Both the position numbers and the translations under genes were made by a program. The notes under the pieces are model-generated. The model searched no databases and had not been told where the DNA came from. It worked only from the letters and a program-made list of their open reading frames with translations. This document shows positions 32,912 through 44,294 of a stretch of DNA of 64,000 nucleotides, piece after piece (position 1 is the stretch's first letter; each line of letters opens with the position of its first letter). The stretch lies in NCBI GenBank assembly GCA_030620095.1, contig JAUTXW010000600.1:62001-126000 (forward strand), in the 5' to 3' direction. This DNA is from Kuschelorhynchus macadamiae. Taxonomy: Eukaryota > Arthropoda > Insecta > Coleoptera > Curculionidae.

Positions 32912-35146
32912 ATGAGCTCTACTGAGTCCGATAAAGAACCTTTTAGTGCCAGTGAGAGTGAATATGAACCAGAAGATTCCCCGGAGTCCGATTCTTCTGT
33001 ATCAGGTACATATTTCATTTAAGCATAGTTTAGAAAACATAACCTATATTTTTGAAGTAAACATTGGAACAGATGAATGAAATTACAAAATAAAGGTACA
33101 TTTGCAAATAAATGATGTTTTCGGCAACAAGTATAAACCACATTTTATTTTACTGCAGTCTATACAGAGTACAGTGGCGGCTCGTGACCTCATGAGCGCC
33201 GATGCACCAGCCGCCACTGACAGAGTATCTCAAACATGTTGTTGATGAGAGACGGGAAACTTATTTCTACTTTTGGTTCTAGGCGAAAACGAAATTCAGC
33301 CAAGAGATAGATCTCAAACCTCGAATGTTACAAAGCGTGTTGGTAGGAAACGTTACAGAGAGCCTCACAAACATAGGTCTGCTGTGAGAAAAAGAAATAG
33401 GAATTGTGGAGAGGAGTACGTTAGTACCAGCCACAAGGTAGTTCCGGCAAAGCAGTTTTCGAACGTGAACTGCAACTGCAAGAAAAAGTGTTTTGAGAAA
33501 ATTCCAGAAGAACAGAGAAGAAGAGCTTTCGAAAACTTTTGGAAAACCGGCAGTTTTTCGACACAAAATGCTTTTTTATGTGGTGCGGTTAAACAATGCC
33601 TGCCACAAGTCCATCGCCCAAGAAGTGGAATTAGAAAATTGAAAAGTGTTTCAAACAACTACTTTATAAACCTAGATACATCGTACAAAGTTTGCAAGCA
33701 GTTTTTTCTGGATACATACAAAATATCTAATGGACGCCTATCGCGTGCCTTAATACGAGGGCGTACATCATCTCCTGGAGAAGACTTACGGGGAAAACAC
33801 CCTCCGAAAAATAAAACTTCAGAGGAAAACCTAGAAGACGTGCGTAGTCACATTAACAGTTTTCCCGCTTACCAATCCCATTATACCAGAACTCATAACC
33901 CTTTGAGAAAATATCTAGATAACAACCTAAATATTCGAATTATGTATAATTTGTATAAAGAGAAGTGCGATGAAGAGAACAATACCGCAGTTTCAGAAGC
34001 GATGCATCGAAAAATTTTTCACCGTGACTTTAATTTACATTTTCATGTTCCCTGAAAGATACTTGCGTCAAATGTGATACTTTCAAATCAAAGCTTAGTG
34101 TTTCGACCGAAGCGCAGGAACAAAGTGACCTTAAAATTCAACATGACTTACATTTACGAAAAGCAGAAAAAGCCAGGGAATCTTTGAAATCAGATAAAAT
34201 TACCTGTATTATTAATAAGGGTGAATTCTATGGTTTTACCTTCGACTTAGAAAAAGCACTGCCTTTCCCAACTTTGACGTGTTCGGTTGCCTACTATAAA
34301 CGAAATATGTATGTCTACAATTTTGGCATACACGAATTGTCAGAAGAAGAAAATGCTTTTATGTATGCATGGGATGAAACCATTTCTTCTCGCGGGTCTC
34401 AAGAAATCGGTTCTTGCATCCGAAAGCATATTTTAACTCATGCGAAAAATGCCAAACACATTATTGCATTCAGTGATGCTTGTGGAGGTCAGAATCGCAA
34501 TCTGAAACAGTGTTTGTTGTGGCTAAAACTACTCGTCGACGCTGAACTAGTAAACTTAGAGGAAATTGACCACAAATTTATGGTGTCTGGACATTCGTTC
34601 CTGCCCAATGATCGTGATTTTGGTATTGTTGAACAATATGCGAAAAATCGAATAAAATACGTGCCTGAGGACTGGTACTCCATAATTGAGAAGTGTAAAA
34701 GCAGGAAACCATTTTTTCATCTACATAAAATGAAGAGAACAGATTTTGTTTCTACGGAACTACTAGAAAAAGCAGTAACTCGCCGGAAGACAAATACCGA
34801 TAATGAACAAGTGTCATGGTTAAAGATACAGTGGCTTCATTTCAAGAAGTCCGAACCATATAAAATATTTTATAAAGAAACTCTGAATGAAACCCTTCCA
34901 TTCAAGGTAATGGATTTGCTTCCAAATAAAAAAGGTCGAGTTCCAGACTTCAAAAATATTGACACACCGGTACTCAATCAAACTAGATTACCTATTAGTG
35001 CCAAAAAGAAAAAGAATATGCAAGAACTGTATCAGTTTATCCCGCCAATCCACCAGCAATATTTCAAGGATTTGGAAATAACATGTCAAAACATAGAAGA
35101 CATCGGCCCTCTGGAAGATAATGTTTCACTAGATGAACAACTGTAA
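32912..35146 (+). pseudogene. DUF7869-type candidate transposase, two exons, one frameshift
   Basis: Exon 1 (32912-33005, MSSTESDKEPFSASESEYEP) is acidic; intron 33006-33282 (277 nt, GT-AG, phase 1) contains a 48-bp hAT mini-element; exon 2 runs 33283-35146. The N-terminal part is basic, then CNCKKKC and an FW-containing helix, then a CVKCD motif near 34070. The C-terminal half has YAWDETISSRGSQEIGS, FSDACGGQNRN and MVSGHSFLPNDRDFG, whose Asp residues could form an RNase H-like active site. One shift near 34050-34056 (a base lost after HFHVP) separates two otherwise open halves of about 257 and 365 codons. Being alone inside perfect TIRs makes it the likely transposase. Confidence 0.75.
33172..33219. 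mobile_element. 48-bp hAT-type mini-element with 8-bp target duplication
   Basis: It begins CAGTGGCGGCT and ends AGCCGCCACTG (11-bp perfect inverted repeat). ACAGAGTA is present on both sides (33164-33171 and 33220-33227). An 8-bp duplication and CAGTGG ends are hAT hallmarks. It lies in the intron of the DUF7869-type gene. Confidence 0.85.
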
Positions 35147-35714
35147 TACCCTATTTTTGTATTTATTCATGTTTACCATTATCATTTTTTGAAAACTATG
35201 TTCAGTTTATTATTAAAATTACATTCATCGATAATAATGGCTATTTTAATTCCAAACCTAATGGAATATAACTACCATTATAAATTCCAGTCACCAAACG
35301 GTTGGAAGTCAGAGTGGTCCAAGTCATAAATATGCAAAAAAAACATGCTCAAACTTGAGATAGAATATGTTTTTTATTCTTAAAATCTAAGTTGGTCCTA
35401 TTCTAAAACAGTGACGTAAAGAGCGACACAGTTAATTGATTTGGGATTTTCAAATAACTCCTAAACTTTAACTTCATTTATCTCAAAACAAAAAAATATG
35501 ACTTAGACCACTCTGGCTTTCATAGGCTCAAATGATAATCAAATTAAGTTAACAAATGTTATTGCAGCAAAAGATATTTCAGAGAATCTATTGTCATTGC
35601 GTAAATTAGTAGATGCAGGTTTCTGTATACATTTAGATGACAAAATATTCAGAGTTTATAATAAAAACAATAATAAGACAATATTTGAAGGAAATTATGA
35701 AAAACCAAATTGGG

Positions 35715-37108
35715 TGATTATTGATTTCAATTTATAATTTATATGTAAATAAAATAAATGTTTTTTTAACATAGTTTTTATGGCTAAAAACATAAAGAGG
35801 CGCAGTCTTACAGGTTTCTGAAAGGGCTTTCTGCAAGAGGAACACTTTTGGTTAGAACCGTTTAGTCAAAAAACGAATCAAAACTTCAAAAATTAGTGTG
35901 TAAGGTAGACTAGAAGAAAAGACGAACGTGCGAAGAGACGAGGAGAATGAGAATCTTTCTTTGTAGGTACCAATCCTTTTAATTTTAATTTCCCTGTCTA
36001 TGTCATTCTCCTCGAATTCATCTGATTCTCCTACGGAGCACAGTGTAAACGAATTAGGTGTAGGAAGTACCAATTCTATAGTAGTAAACGTATATATTAA
36101 ACTAGCACCGGCTAGTTTAGCATATTTTTAAAATAATATGAATTCTAATATTTTAGAAAATCTTTTTTCGAATTTATCTTATTCTTCTTCGATAGAAGTA
36201 GTATATACTAATAGCTAAAAATCTAACCTAAGTTAAGACAATAAAAAAAACAAGAAAGAGTTTCCCCCACAGTTCCTGCAGGAATAGAGAAGTGCGTTCT
36301 TTATATGCTTACACTACTTCAAAAGAAAACTAAAGCTGTCGTTTTACTATCGTCTATGCACCACAATGAATCTACCAACCCTGATACTGGAAAACCAGAA
36401 ATATTAGCCTATTATAATGTGACAAAAGGAGAGGTAGATTCGATGGATGAGAAATACACAATATATTCGTAAGCTCGGAAAACCAGACGTTGGCCAATGG
36501 CTATATTTTATAGAATGAGAGATATTTCTTCAGTTAATCCTTTCATACTTCACCAATCGTTTCGTGATAACTCAGAAATCTCAAGATAAAAAAAAGAAGG
36601 CCTTCATATTTTTGCATAATATATAAACGTCCAGTTTGTTTGGAGTGCACTAAAAAAATTTGTCAAGACTGTACTATTTTAAAATAGAGTTAAAATATAT
36701 GACGGGCTTGGGGAAAAAAATAACAAGCCACAAAAGATAAATATGGGAAAAACCTAGTTTGAAACATTGAATTAAATCCTGAAATCAGAGTTTTGAATAT
36801 AACTAAACAGTAATTTTCCTATTAGTTTTATTTAAAAAACAAGCGTTTTACAAACCCAACATAATAATAAAACTTAAAAAAAATGTTTTTTTCATAAAAA
36901 ACTATTCCTTTTTAAGTACAAATATTTTGTAACATTTTATTTCTTAGAACTGATTTTTACTTATTGGTCTAGGTCAAAATTCTCCGTTTCAGGATCTTCG
37001 GTGTGGTCATTAGAGTCAACACTAATTGTGTAACGCCCAGCTGAACGTAAAAATCGTGCTAGATTGAGGGGATATAAGGCATCAATTCCTTCAAATTTTT
37101 TTTAATGA
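35715..37108 (+). mobile_element. piggyBac/DUF7869 composite repeat, copy 2
   Basis: Nearly identical to 17015-18362. It interrupts copia pol on its left and abuts Ty3/gypsy sequence on its right. The piggyBac C-terminal text (LLSSMHHNESTNPDTGKPEI, then ARKTRRWPMAIF) is at about 36340-36530. The minus strand of 36965-37105 encodes the end of a DUF7869-like protein, including about 41 bp that copy 1 lacks. Confidence 0.6.
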
Positions 37109-37676
37109 ATTAAAACACGATTGGCGTAAAACCAAAAAAATAGTTTTAAATATTTATTATATGACATGGTCGTACAGAGCTTGAAAACTTTCTAATTTAC
37201 GTAGATTCGATACATCCCAGAATATAATTTACTTAGAGGAAAAATAACGAACGTCCATTTTTAAAGCTTCTGATCACAAAACTGCATAACGAATATTTTG
37301 AATACACATATCACCCAGCACAAATTCAACCAGTAGCCAACATTCTACTCAATCAATCCGTGCGACAAACTGAAACACAGACGAGAAAAAACGACCTTAA
37401 TATAAAATCTGATGCTTTAAAGTCTACACAAATCGCACTATATAGAAAGCTATTAAGAGCACAGCTCAGAATCGGAAGGATTCTTAGAAAACACAACATA
37501 CAAACATTGTATCAAACCTAACCTACTAAAATAGAAGCCTTTTAACGTTATCACATTCCCAAAACTTAAAAAGAAATCAAGGCCTTTTTGGGATTAGTAG
37601 CATATTATCGGAGATTTATTAAAAACTTTTAAAAAATAACTTTTCATATAACTAAATGCCTACGAAAAGGTAGGGA
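37109..37676 (+). pseudogene. Ty3/gypsy pol fragment, copy 0
   Basis: Matches 40060-40665, 50980-51585 and 52005-52615. The last part reads LGLVAYYRRFIKNF (near 37590), the reverse transcriptase end of Ty3/gypsy pol. Sequence then switches to the dispersed repeat starting ATCAAGGGAGATGCAATTAA. Confidence 0.65.
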
Positions 37677-38500
37677 AAATCAAGGGAGATGCAATTAAGT
37701 TGGTTTTATTTTATTTTCTCCAAAACGAAGATGCGAAAAAAAAATCAAGAGGCAAGAATGTTTAGCTTTTAGTTGCTTAATTCGAAAAAGTTATCAAAAT
37801 GAAAAAAAAAATCAGTGCCGTATATTTTTTTGTCAATAATATTCGAAAGGATACACCCCCGGGCGCCACTGGATTTAATAATTACCATCTAAATAGGGCT
37901 ACATTAGCCCCTAATCATTACAAATAACACTGCCAGATTTTAATGAAATCGATCAAAGGATCTTTAAGATATTAATAAAAAACCGATTTAAAAAAATTAT
38001 TTGACTCTGAGTATCTTAAAAACCAGACATTTTAAGACACAAATTTATTTGAACTTTTCTAAAAAGTCAGTTGAGTACATCTCTTTTGTCAATAATATTC
38101 GAAGTTGTTAGGGCTGTTAGGGCTAAATTCGCCTCTTATCATAGCAAATAACATTGTCAGATTTCAAGAAAATCGGCGGCAAAGGATCTTTGAGATATTA
38201 ATAAAAAACTGATTTTTTTAAAAAAATTTGACACCAAGTATCTTAAAAACCAGACATTTTCAGATACATGTTTATATGAACTTTTTTATCTAATATTGGT
38301 CTCGGAATGTGCCCTTAAAGTTATGACATACCACTAAGTAACACCCTGTATTTCTTAATATAAATCGATGTTATTATGACATTATTTTCTGAAAAACTAA
38401 GTCGGGGGAAATTTCGATTGAAATGTCCAAGATCATTGATAAAATTTCCAAAAAAATATAAAAAGTTAATCGAAAATCTATCAACCCGCAAAGATTATTT
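37677..38500. repeat. Dispersed repeat cluster at the start of duplicated block I
   Basis: Contains a piece framed by CAGTGCCGTATA and GCGCCACTGG (37833-37892), then two related units of about 170-190 bp ending in AAAAACCGATTTAAAA / AAAAACTGATTTTTTT. The same order occurs at 48497-49370, and part at 57555-57900. Confidence 0.65.
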
Positions 38501-39620
38501 TTGTTTTAAGTGTCTCTAAACCTCGCGCGCGCCGTTCTGCTTAAAAAATGTGACGACGACGCGATTTGCAGGACGATAATGAAGAGATTCAAGATCACAA
38601 CACCGATGATGAGCAAGATATTGATTACCCAGATCTTCCAAATGGTCAAATTGGGGCACGAAAAAGTTCCATGTTATATTGGAAAAGATGACAAGATCAA
38701 GTGGAGAAAGCATCCAGGAAATCGTCAGGTGAGGACAAGCGCTGTAAATACTATGAAGTTTCTCACTGGAGTTAAGGTTTAACATCTGCCGCAGAGATCT
38801 GGAATCTTTTTTTTTCCATTGATATGTTGCAAGGCATTGTTGATAATACAAATATCTACATAGCAATGTCAATCCAAACAACCGATCAGCAAGGCCCACA
38901 GACATTTTTGAGTTGAAAGCGGTTATAGCGTTGCTTTATTCGATGTCAAAAAACAGTAGGGTGAACGCCTGTGGAACCTCAATGGAAATATTTCGTTTGA
39001 CGATGTCTCTTGAAAGGTTTAGATTTTTACTTTTTACAAGCTGACAATGTGTGTCTCCTGCCTCGTCTTTGTCGCCCCATTTCACAATTACATCTTATAT
39101 ACCCAAAAAAAATAAAAATGTTTTCTTGTTATGAACAATGCAACATAATGAAGAAGCAACTGGAAAACCACAAATTATAATTGATTACAATAAATCAAAA
39201 GAAGGATACAGTGGACAAGATGTGTGCGGCCTATGATTGTGCCAGAGCTACTCATCGCTGGCCAATGGTTGTACTTTATATGCAACTAAATATAGCTAGG
39301 TGAAACTCATTCATTATTTTCAAGAGCAATTCAAAGTATTTAGACAATACACCTCGAAGAATATTCCTGGAGAATCTTGGCATGCAGTTATTAGACGAAC
39401 ACTTACGACGAAGAGCTGCTAATAATCGGATACCAAGTTCCATCAGACTCCGCCTTTTACGTTTACTTCAACAAGAAGAATAACCCGATCCACAACAGAA
39501 GACGCTGCTTTTATTCTGATAGACAAAAAAATAGACCTACGAGGTTTAGCAGTGTATCCTGTAAAAAAAATCTATTTGTTTGGAACATGCCAAGAACATG
39601 TGTAATGACTGTTTGACTGG
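38501..39620 (+). pseudogene. piggyBac transposase relic, block I
   Basis: Fragments include GHEKVPCYIGKDDKIKWRKH (38665), a middle segment (IVDNTNIYIAMSIQTTDQ; LELKAVIALLYSMSKNSRV; LTMSLERFRFLL) and C-terminal KMCAAYDCARATHRWPMVVL (39220). These follow the order of piggyBac transposases. It ends in a remnant of the Cys-rich domain just before a hairpin. It has many stops and internal deletions. Confidence 0.7.
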
Positions 39621-39651
39621 TGACGGCACTTTCACCAGTCAAACAGTCATT
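39604..39651. repeat. Perfect 19-bp hairpin (10-nt loop)
   Basis: AATGACTGTTTGACTGGTG is followed after ACGGCACTTT by its exact reverse complement. The same 48 nt recur at 50488-50535. Confidence 0.95.
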
Positions 39652-39839
39652 AATTGATTGATTTTAGTTAAAAATCCCTTTTTAAAATTTAGGTTAGGTT
39701 AGGTTAGTTTTGGTTATTTCTATTTTTGTTTTTCAAAATGCTATCATTCATATGTTTTCGGTTACGTATTTACTGTAATTTACAAAATGTAGTTACAGTT
39801 TTAAGGTTTGTTTCATATTAAAGATTTTTTGGAATTTTT

Positions 39840-40045
39840 CGTTCTTATTGCAAAGAACGGGGCACAAATAAGCATTGGAGCATTGCCTTAAAAATACTTG
39901 TTTTGCATTTGACAGGCAAATGCATCAAGAAAAAGATGGTGCTCCGATGGAGTATGATATACTTCGAGGAAAAAGCTCTTGAGAAAGCAAACGTGAAGCC
40001 CAGATTATGAATTCGTTATGTAGATGACATATTTACTATATAATT
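39840..40045 (+). pseudogene. Penelope-like element RT fragment, block I
   Basis: Encodes FAFDRQMHQEKDGAPM, then KALEKANVKPRL and IRYVDDIFT, a Penelope-type reverse transcriptase signature. The middle of the motif (about 40 bp) is deleted relative to block II. Confidence 0.55.
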
Positions 40046-40059
40046 ACGACATTGTAGTG

Positions 40060-42440
40060 GCGGATTCGTGAATTAAAACACCATTGGCGGAAAACCCAAA
40101 AAATAGTTTTAAATATTTATTATATGACATGGTCAAACAGAGTTTGAAAACTTTCTCATACATCGATACATCCCAGAATACAATTTACTTAGAGGAAAAA
40201 TAACAAACGTCTATTTTTAAATCTTCTGATCACAAAACTGCATAACAAATATTTTGAATACACTGTGTATAGAAAATAAACAGATATTTAACTGCGAGAT
40301 CACATCATGACCCAGCACAAATTCAACCAGTTGCCAACATTCTAATCAATCAATCCGTGCGATAAACTGAAACACAGACGAGAAAAAACGAACTTAATAT
40401 AATATCTGGTGCTTTAAAGTCTATACAAATCGCACTATATAGAATGCTTAAGGGCACATCTCAGAATCGGAAGAATTCTTAGAAAACACAACATACAAAC
40501 ACTGTATCAAACCTAACCTAATAAAATAGAAGCCTTTCAACGTTATCACATTCCCAAAACTTAAAAAGAAATCAAGGCCGTTTTGGGATTAGTAGCATAT
40601 TATGGGAGATTTATTAAAAACTTTTAAAAAATAACTTATCATATAACTAAATGCCTACGAAAAGGTAAACATTGGTAATCAAGAATATAAAAATGCATTT
40701 TTAAAATGCAAATAGTTTATTTCGAATACCCCGATTTCACTAAACCTTTCAAGCTTACAACATATGCTTCTAATATAGCTATATAACATCCTATTACATA
40801 TTACTTTCGAACTCTTAATTCCGCAGAAAAAAACTACTCTGCTATAAAGAAAGAACTTTTAGCCATATTCGGCTAATCACTTCAGTCCCTATTTATATGG
40901 CCAAAAATTCATTATACAAACCGACCAAAACCCATTAGTATGGCTTTTAAAAATCAAAGATCCCAACTCCCGCCTAACTCGAGAGAAATTAAAATTGGAT
41001 GAGTTTACTTACTCAATAAAGTACAAAAGAAAAAAGGAAAATTTTGTAGCCGACGCCCTCTCACGCATTACCCTTAATGTACACGAAACACACGACGCAC
41101 AAACGAATGCCTCTAACGCAGACGACAATGTAGCCAATCTCACCGATTTTGACCTAGTCGATTTTGTATTAAATCAAGAGTATGAAAACCCTTCAGAAGA
41201 AGTACCTGAGAATTATCCTAATCCTCCCGCAAACCCAAAAGCAAATGATGCATATTCCAACATTACTGTTCATTCAATTAATGATACTCATGGAAAATAC
41301 CTTCCTATATCAGAATTACCCGTAAATTATGCATCTAACCAACGACTACGGCGAAGAATACAAACACATTCAAAACCCTTTAAAAAGAATCACCATTTCG
41401 TTAAAATATCTAAGCCTGACCAAAAAGAACATATTTTAAAAGTTATAAGGGATATAATAGAACCCAATGTTATAGATTGAGAAAATTTAGACCCAAGCGT
41501 AAAACTTATATTTTCAAACTCCTAACTAATTGACTTAATAAACGCTATGCAACAAAAGGAAATAATTGCTAATTATCATCAAATTAAGCACAACGGGATC
41601 ACAGAAACGTATAATCATATAAAAATTAAAAACATTACTGGCCAAAATTAAGAGACTCCATTACTAGTTACATAAATTCCTGCGAAATATGCCTGCAAAA
41701 TAAGTATGAAAAGCACCCGTACAAAATTGCGTACAAAGGTCCCTTACTTTCAGAAAAACCATTCAAAACGTTTTATTTAGATATTTGTCAGTTTTCTAAC
41801 TGCCAATTTCCCACCATAGAGATTCATTCTTTAAATTTGCCCAAGCCTATTATATACTAGATATAGTATAGTATAGTAGGTAAATATGCCCAAGCCTATT
41901 ATCTACTAGATAAAAACGCAATTCGATATTAAATAAACTAAGACACTATTTTTCACCTATGGTCCTTATTTAAACGAGCTGAATTTAAATAATTTCCTAA
42001 CTATTTTCGAACAGTATAATGAAAAACCTGAAAGGGAATTCACAGCATTTCACGAAAAAGTCTATAAAACTGCCTACCAAAGACAATCCAAAAATACCCT
42101 AAAATAAAATAAGAATACTGAGCAACCTCCAGAAATTTAATTAGACCAAACGGTGTACTGAAAAAATACTCTACAAAATGAACCCCAAGTATATACCCAC
42201 AAAAGTTACTAAAATTGGTCAAAGCAAAGTGACAGGTATATCTAAGAAAAAACCAGTAACAGCACAAATTAGAACGACCAAGAGACTTAAAAAAAATTCT
42301 ATTTCTTTTCAGCCTAACGATCCCGACCATATCGAGCCTATTGAACCCATGCCAAGCACTTCAGGCACACAAACTCCCAAATAATTGATGGAAGATATCT
42401 CGTCATCTTTAGTAATAAGTCATTAATCCTACTACATATA
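40060..42440 (+). pseudogene. Ty3/gypsy pol relic, block I
   Basis: In order: RT end (LGLVAYYGRFIKNF near 40590), RNase H (QTDQNPLVWLLKIKDPNSRL; ORF 40995-41480 with NFVADALSRI), integrase zinc module (HQIKHNGITET; later INSCEICLQNKYEKHP near 41700), and an integrase C-terminal tail (42010-42380, including HEKVYKTAYQRQ). The integrase DDE core is mostly gone. The tail is of the type seen in insect errantivirus-like elements. No LTR was found. Confidence 0.72.
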
Positions 42441-42531
42441 TACCATTTAACATAACTAAACTTAATTGAAACTGGAAACAATTTTCGTAAATTGTTTCTT
42501 AGGTTTTGGTATAGAGAATCAGAGAGTTTTT

Positions 42532-42812
42532 ATTGGTCAATGTTTGCACTTGATAGTTATTTTTAACAGTGGCGTACTGAAAATTTTTGGTCAAGGAACA
42601 ACTTTTAGCAATTGCGCCAAGGCAAATCCATTTTGAATTCATTGCTTCACAATGATCGTACCACAATTCGTTGCAGTAGTATTTGCTAGGACTTACAAGG
42701 ATTTTGGGTTCCTCATTGGGTATTGGATATAAAAATTTTAAATAATATAAAATTCACAGCAGGTGACACGTCGGTAACAAATTCAGACGAAAAGTACTGC
42801 GCATCTTTAATC
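42532..42812 (+). repeat. Dispersed repeat, copy 2
   Basis: Inverted relative to 14113-14388 and about 85 percent alike by eye. No gene is recognised. Confidence 0.7.
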
Positions 42813-43233
42813 CAAAAATTTAGCCAAGTGCTGATAAAAATGTTATTCATATTTATTAACATAGATCCTACACAATACTGCTTCTGTATAGTCGGATTCT
42901 TAACTATTATGTTATAAACATATCAAGTTGGATGTTGCGCCGTCCAAGTATTGGATCTTATTGATAATACCGCCAGTCGCATCAAATTGAATTTTGCAGT
43001 AATGGTTCTTGTAAATATTTTTCTCAAAGACTTTTTTCTTTAAGACACTGGGTGCCAAAGTTTTTAATAGGTTTTTCATTAATAACTCATAATCCGTCAT
43101 GTCGATTTTGTTGAAATTTGGCAGTGTTGTTTGTAGTGACAATAGGCTAATTCACCGTTAACTAGACGATAATTATCATATACACTGGCGTTCCAGCGTA
43201 CACCCACATGAATATTATTTATAAAAAAATGTA
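42813..43233. other. Stretch without a recognised gene
   Basis: A 76-codon minus-strand ORF (42912-43142) has no motif I know. 43183 begins CACTGGCGT, and the right flank of the following pogo element begins CGCTAGTG at 46404, so the pogo may have landed in a small hAT-type MITE. Confidence 0.35.
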
Positions 43234-43862
43234 GGGTAGGGCACAGTTATTGGACAAGGACAGTTAATGGACGACAGGCACACACAGGTAAAGGAGAAAT
43301 GAATGTTTATGCTGTAGAACGTGGTGGCTCAAAGGAAATTATAACCGTCATGTTTACGTTTTCAGCCAATGGAAAAACTTCTGTGATAATTTATGGGTAT
43401 CAACGAATTCCTGAAAAAATTGTATCAAGTGTTCCTGCGGAGTTGGGAATAGCAAAGAGTGAGAATGGTTGGATAACGTCAGAAGTATTTTTGAATTTGT
43501 TGCCAATATAGTTCACCCGTAGGGGAAAGTAGAGAGCATTCGACCGTTTTCAATTCAAAGATTTCTATTGAAAAATGTATTTAATAATTTAGGTTTTTTT
43601 AGATGTGGGCCATAAGAAAGAACTATTTGGTACATAATAAAACAATAAAACAAGAAAAAAACTTTTGCGATTATTGAATTTTGCATTTTTTTCTAAAAAT
43701 CTACATATGGTCGAATCCTCCCTACTACTGGGGTAAGTTCAACCATCGCATGGGGAGGATTAAACCACATAATTAAATGAAACCAAATAGTCTTTAGAAA
43801 CGTATATTATACAAAATAAAACAAAACAAAACAAACTCTGGGAAAATTTAGAAACTTATTAT

Positions 43863-44294
43863 TTAACTAGCGAATATTCCACCCATTAAAGTTGTAATTA
43901 AAAACGTAAAATTAGCTGTTCTTGCAGTCCCTTCATTTTTGGCTCTGGGAAGAATGCTTAATTCATCTCTTTCGACCACAGAAGTACCAGGGAAGACAAA
44001 AGTGTTGGATCTATTTTTCCTTCGTAGAAATTTCACTTCGATATTGTTTTCGATAACTGAAAGAACCTGTCCAATATAATATAGACTCGGAAATTTTACA
44101 ATTGTAAAATCCCCCTGTCGAACTAATTCTCCACTTTTTAACATTGGGAACTCTTTCTCGTGAAACCTCTCTAATTTGGGTAATATGTCGTCCTCTCTAA
44201 TGGGTATTTTATTTTTGAAATGATCCCTCAATGCTCTTTTGATACAATTTTCGTCAACTTCTCTCTGAGTTTTTCTCTTATATACTCTTGGCAT
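43863..44294 (-). CDS. 143-aa HTH plus C-terminal-domain protein of pogo element 2
   Basis: An intact ORF starts at an ATG at 44294. Residues 1-45 (MPRVYKRKTQREVDENCIKR...) look like the pipsqueak-type helix-turn-helix head of pogo transposases. From about residue 60 it has GDFTIVKFPSLYYIGQVLSVIENNIEVKFLRR, the small C-terminal domain also seen in element 3 (56503-56862). The catalytic DDE core is missing, so it cannot transpose DNA alone. It looks like a deletion fusion that kept the frame. It could bind element ends and act as a repressor, which is my inference. Confidence 0.6.
   Translation of the reverse strand: MPRVYKRKTQREVDENCIKRALRDHFKNKIPIREDDILPKLERFHEKEFPMLKSGELVRQGDFTIVKFPSLYYIGQVLSVIENNIEVKFLRRKNRSNTFVFPGTSVVERDELSILPRAKNEGTARTANFTFLITTLMGGIFAS

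Larger units (their letters stand above)
32621..35529 (+). mobile_element. 2.9-kb DNA transposon with 30-bp TIRs, AAAT duplication and DUF7869-type protein
   Basis: Ends are inverted repeats at 32621-32650 and 35500-35529 (29 of 30 match; both start GAGCCTATGAAAGCCAGAGT when read inward). They are flanked by AAAT at 32617-32620 and 35530-35533, and the empty site is in-frame copia pol. The motif AGAGTGGTCCAAGTC occurs in both ends and again at 32805-32819 (one change) and 35311-35325. The only gene is the two-exon DUF7869-type protein. A 4-bp duplication and GAG termini recall the Sola group, an assignment from memory that I hold loosely. Confidence 0.88.
32381..35713 (+). pseudogene. Copia protease/pol fragment, split by a transposon
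   Basis: 32381-32620 continues the Gag frame after its stop and contains the aspartic protease motif FIADSGATSHI (near 32455). The frame resumes at 35534 after the inserted 2.9-kb element and its AAAT duplication (NVIAAKDISENLLSLRKLVDAGF) and is cut at about 35713 by the piggyBac composite repeat. Integrase and reverse transcriptase are not present. The two parts fit together in frame when the insertion and one duplication copy are ignored. Confidence 0.75.

Noticed and set aside
33279..33658. Two minus-strand ORFs of about 95 aa
   Set aside because: Antisense to exon 2 of the DUF7869-type gene, which has clear motifs on the plus strand.
42912..43142. 76-aa minus-strand ORF
   Set aside because: No recognised motif and short in AT-rich DNA; left as unexplained.
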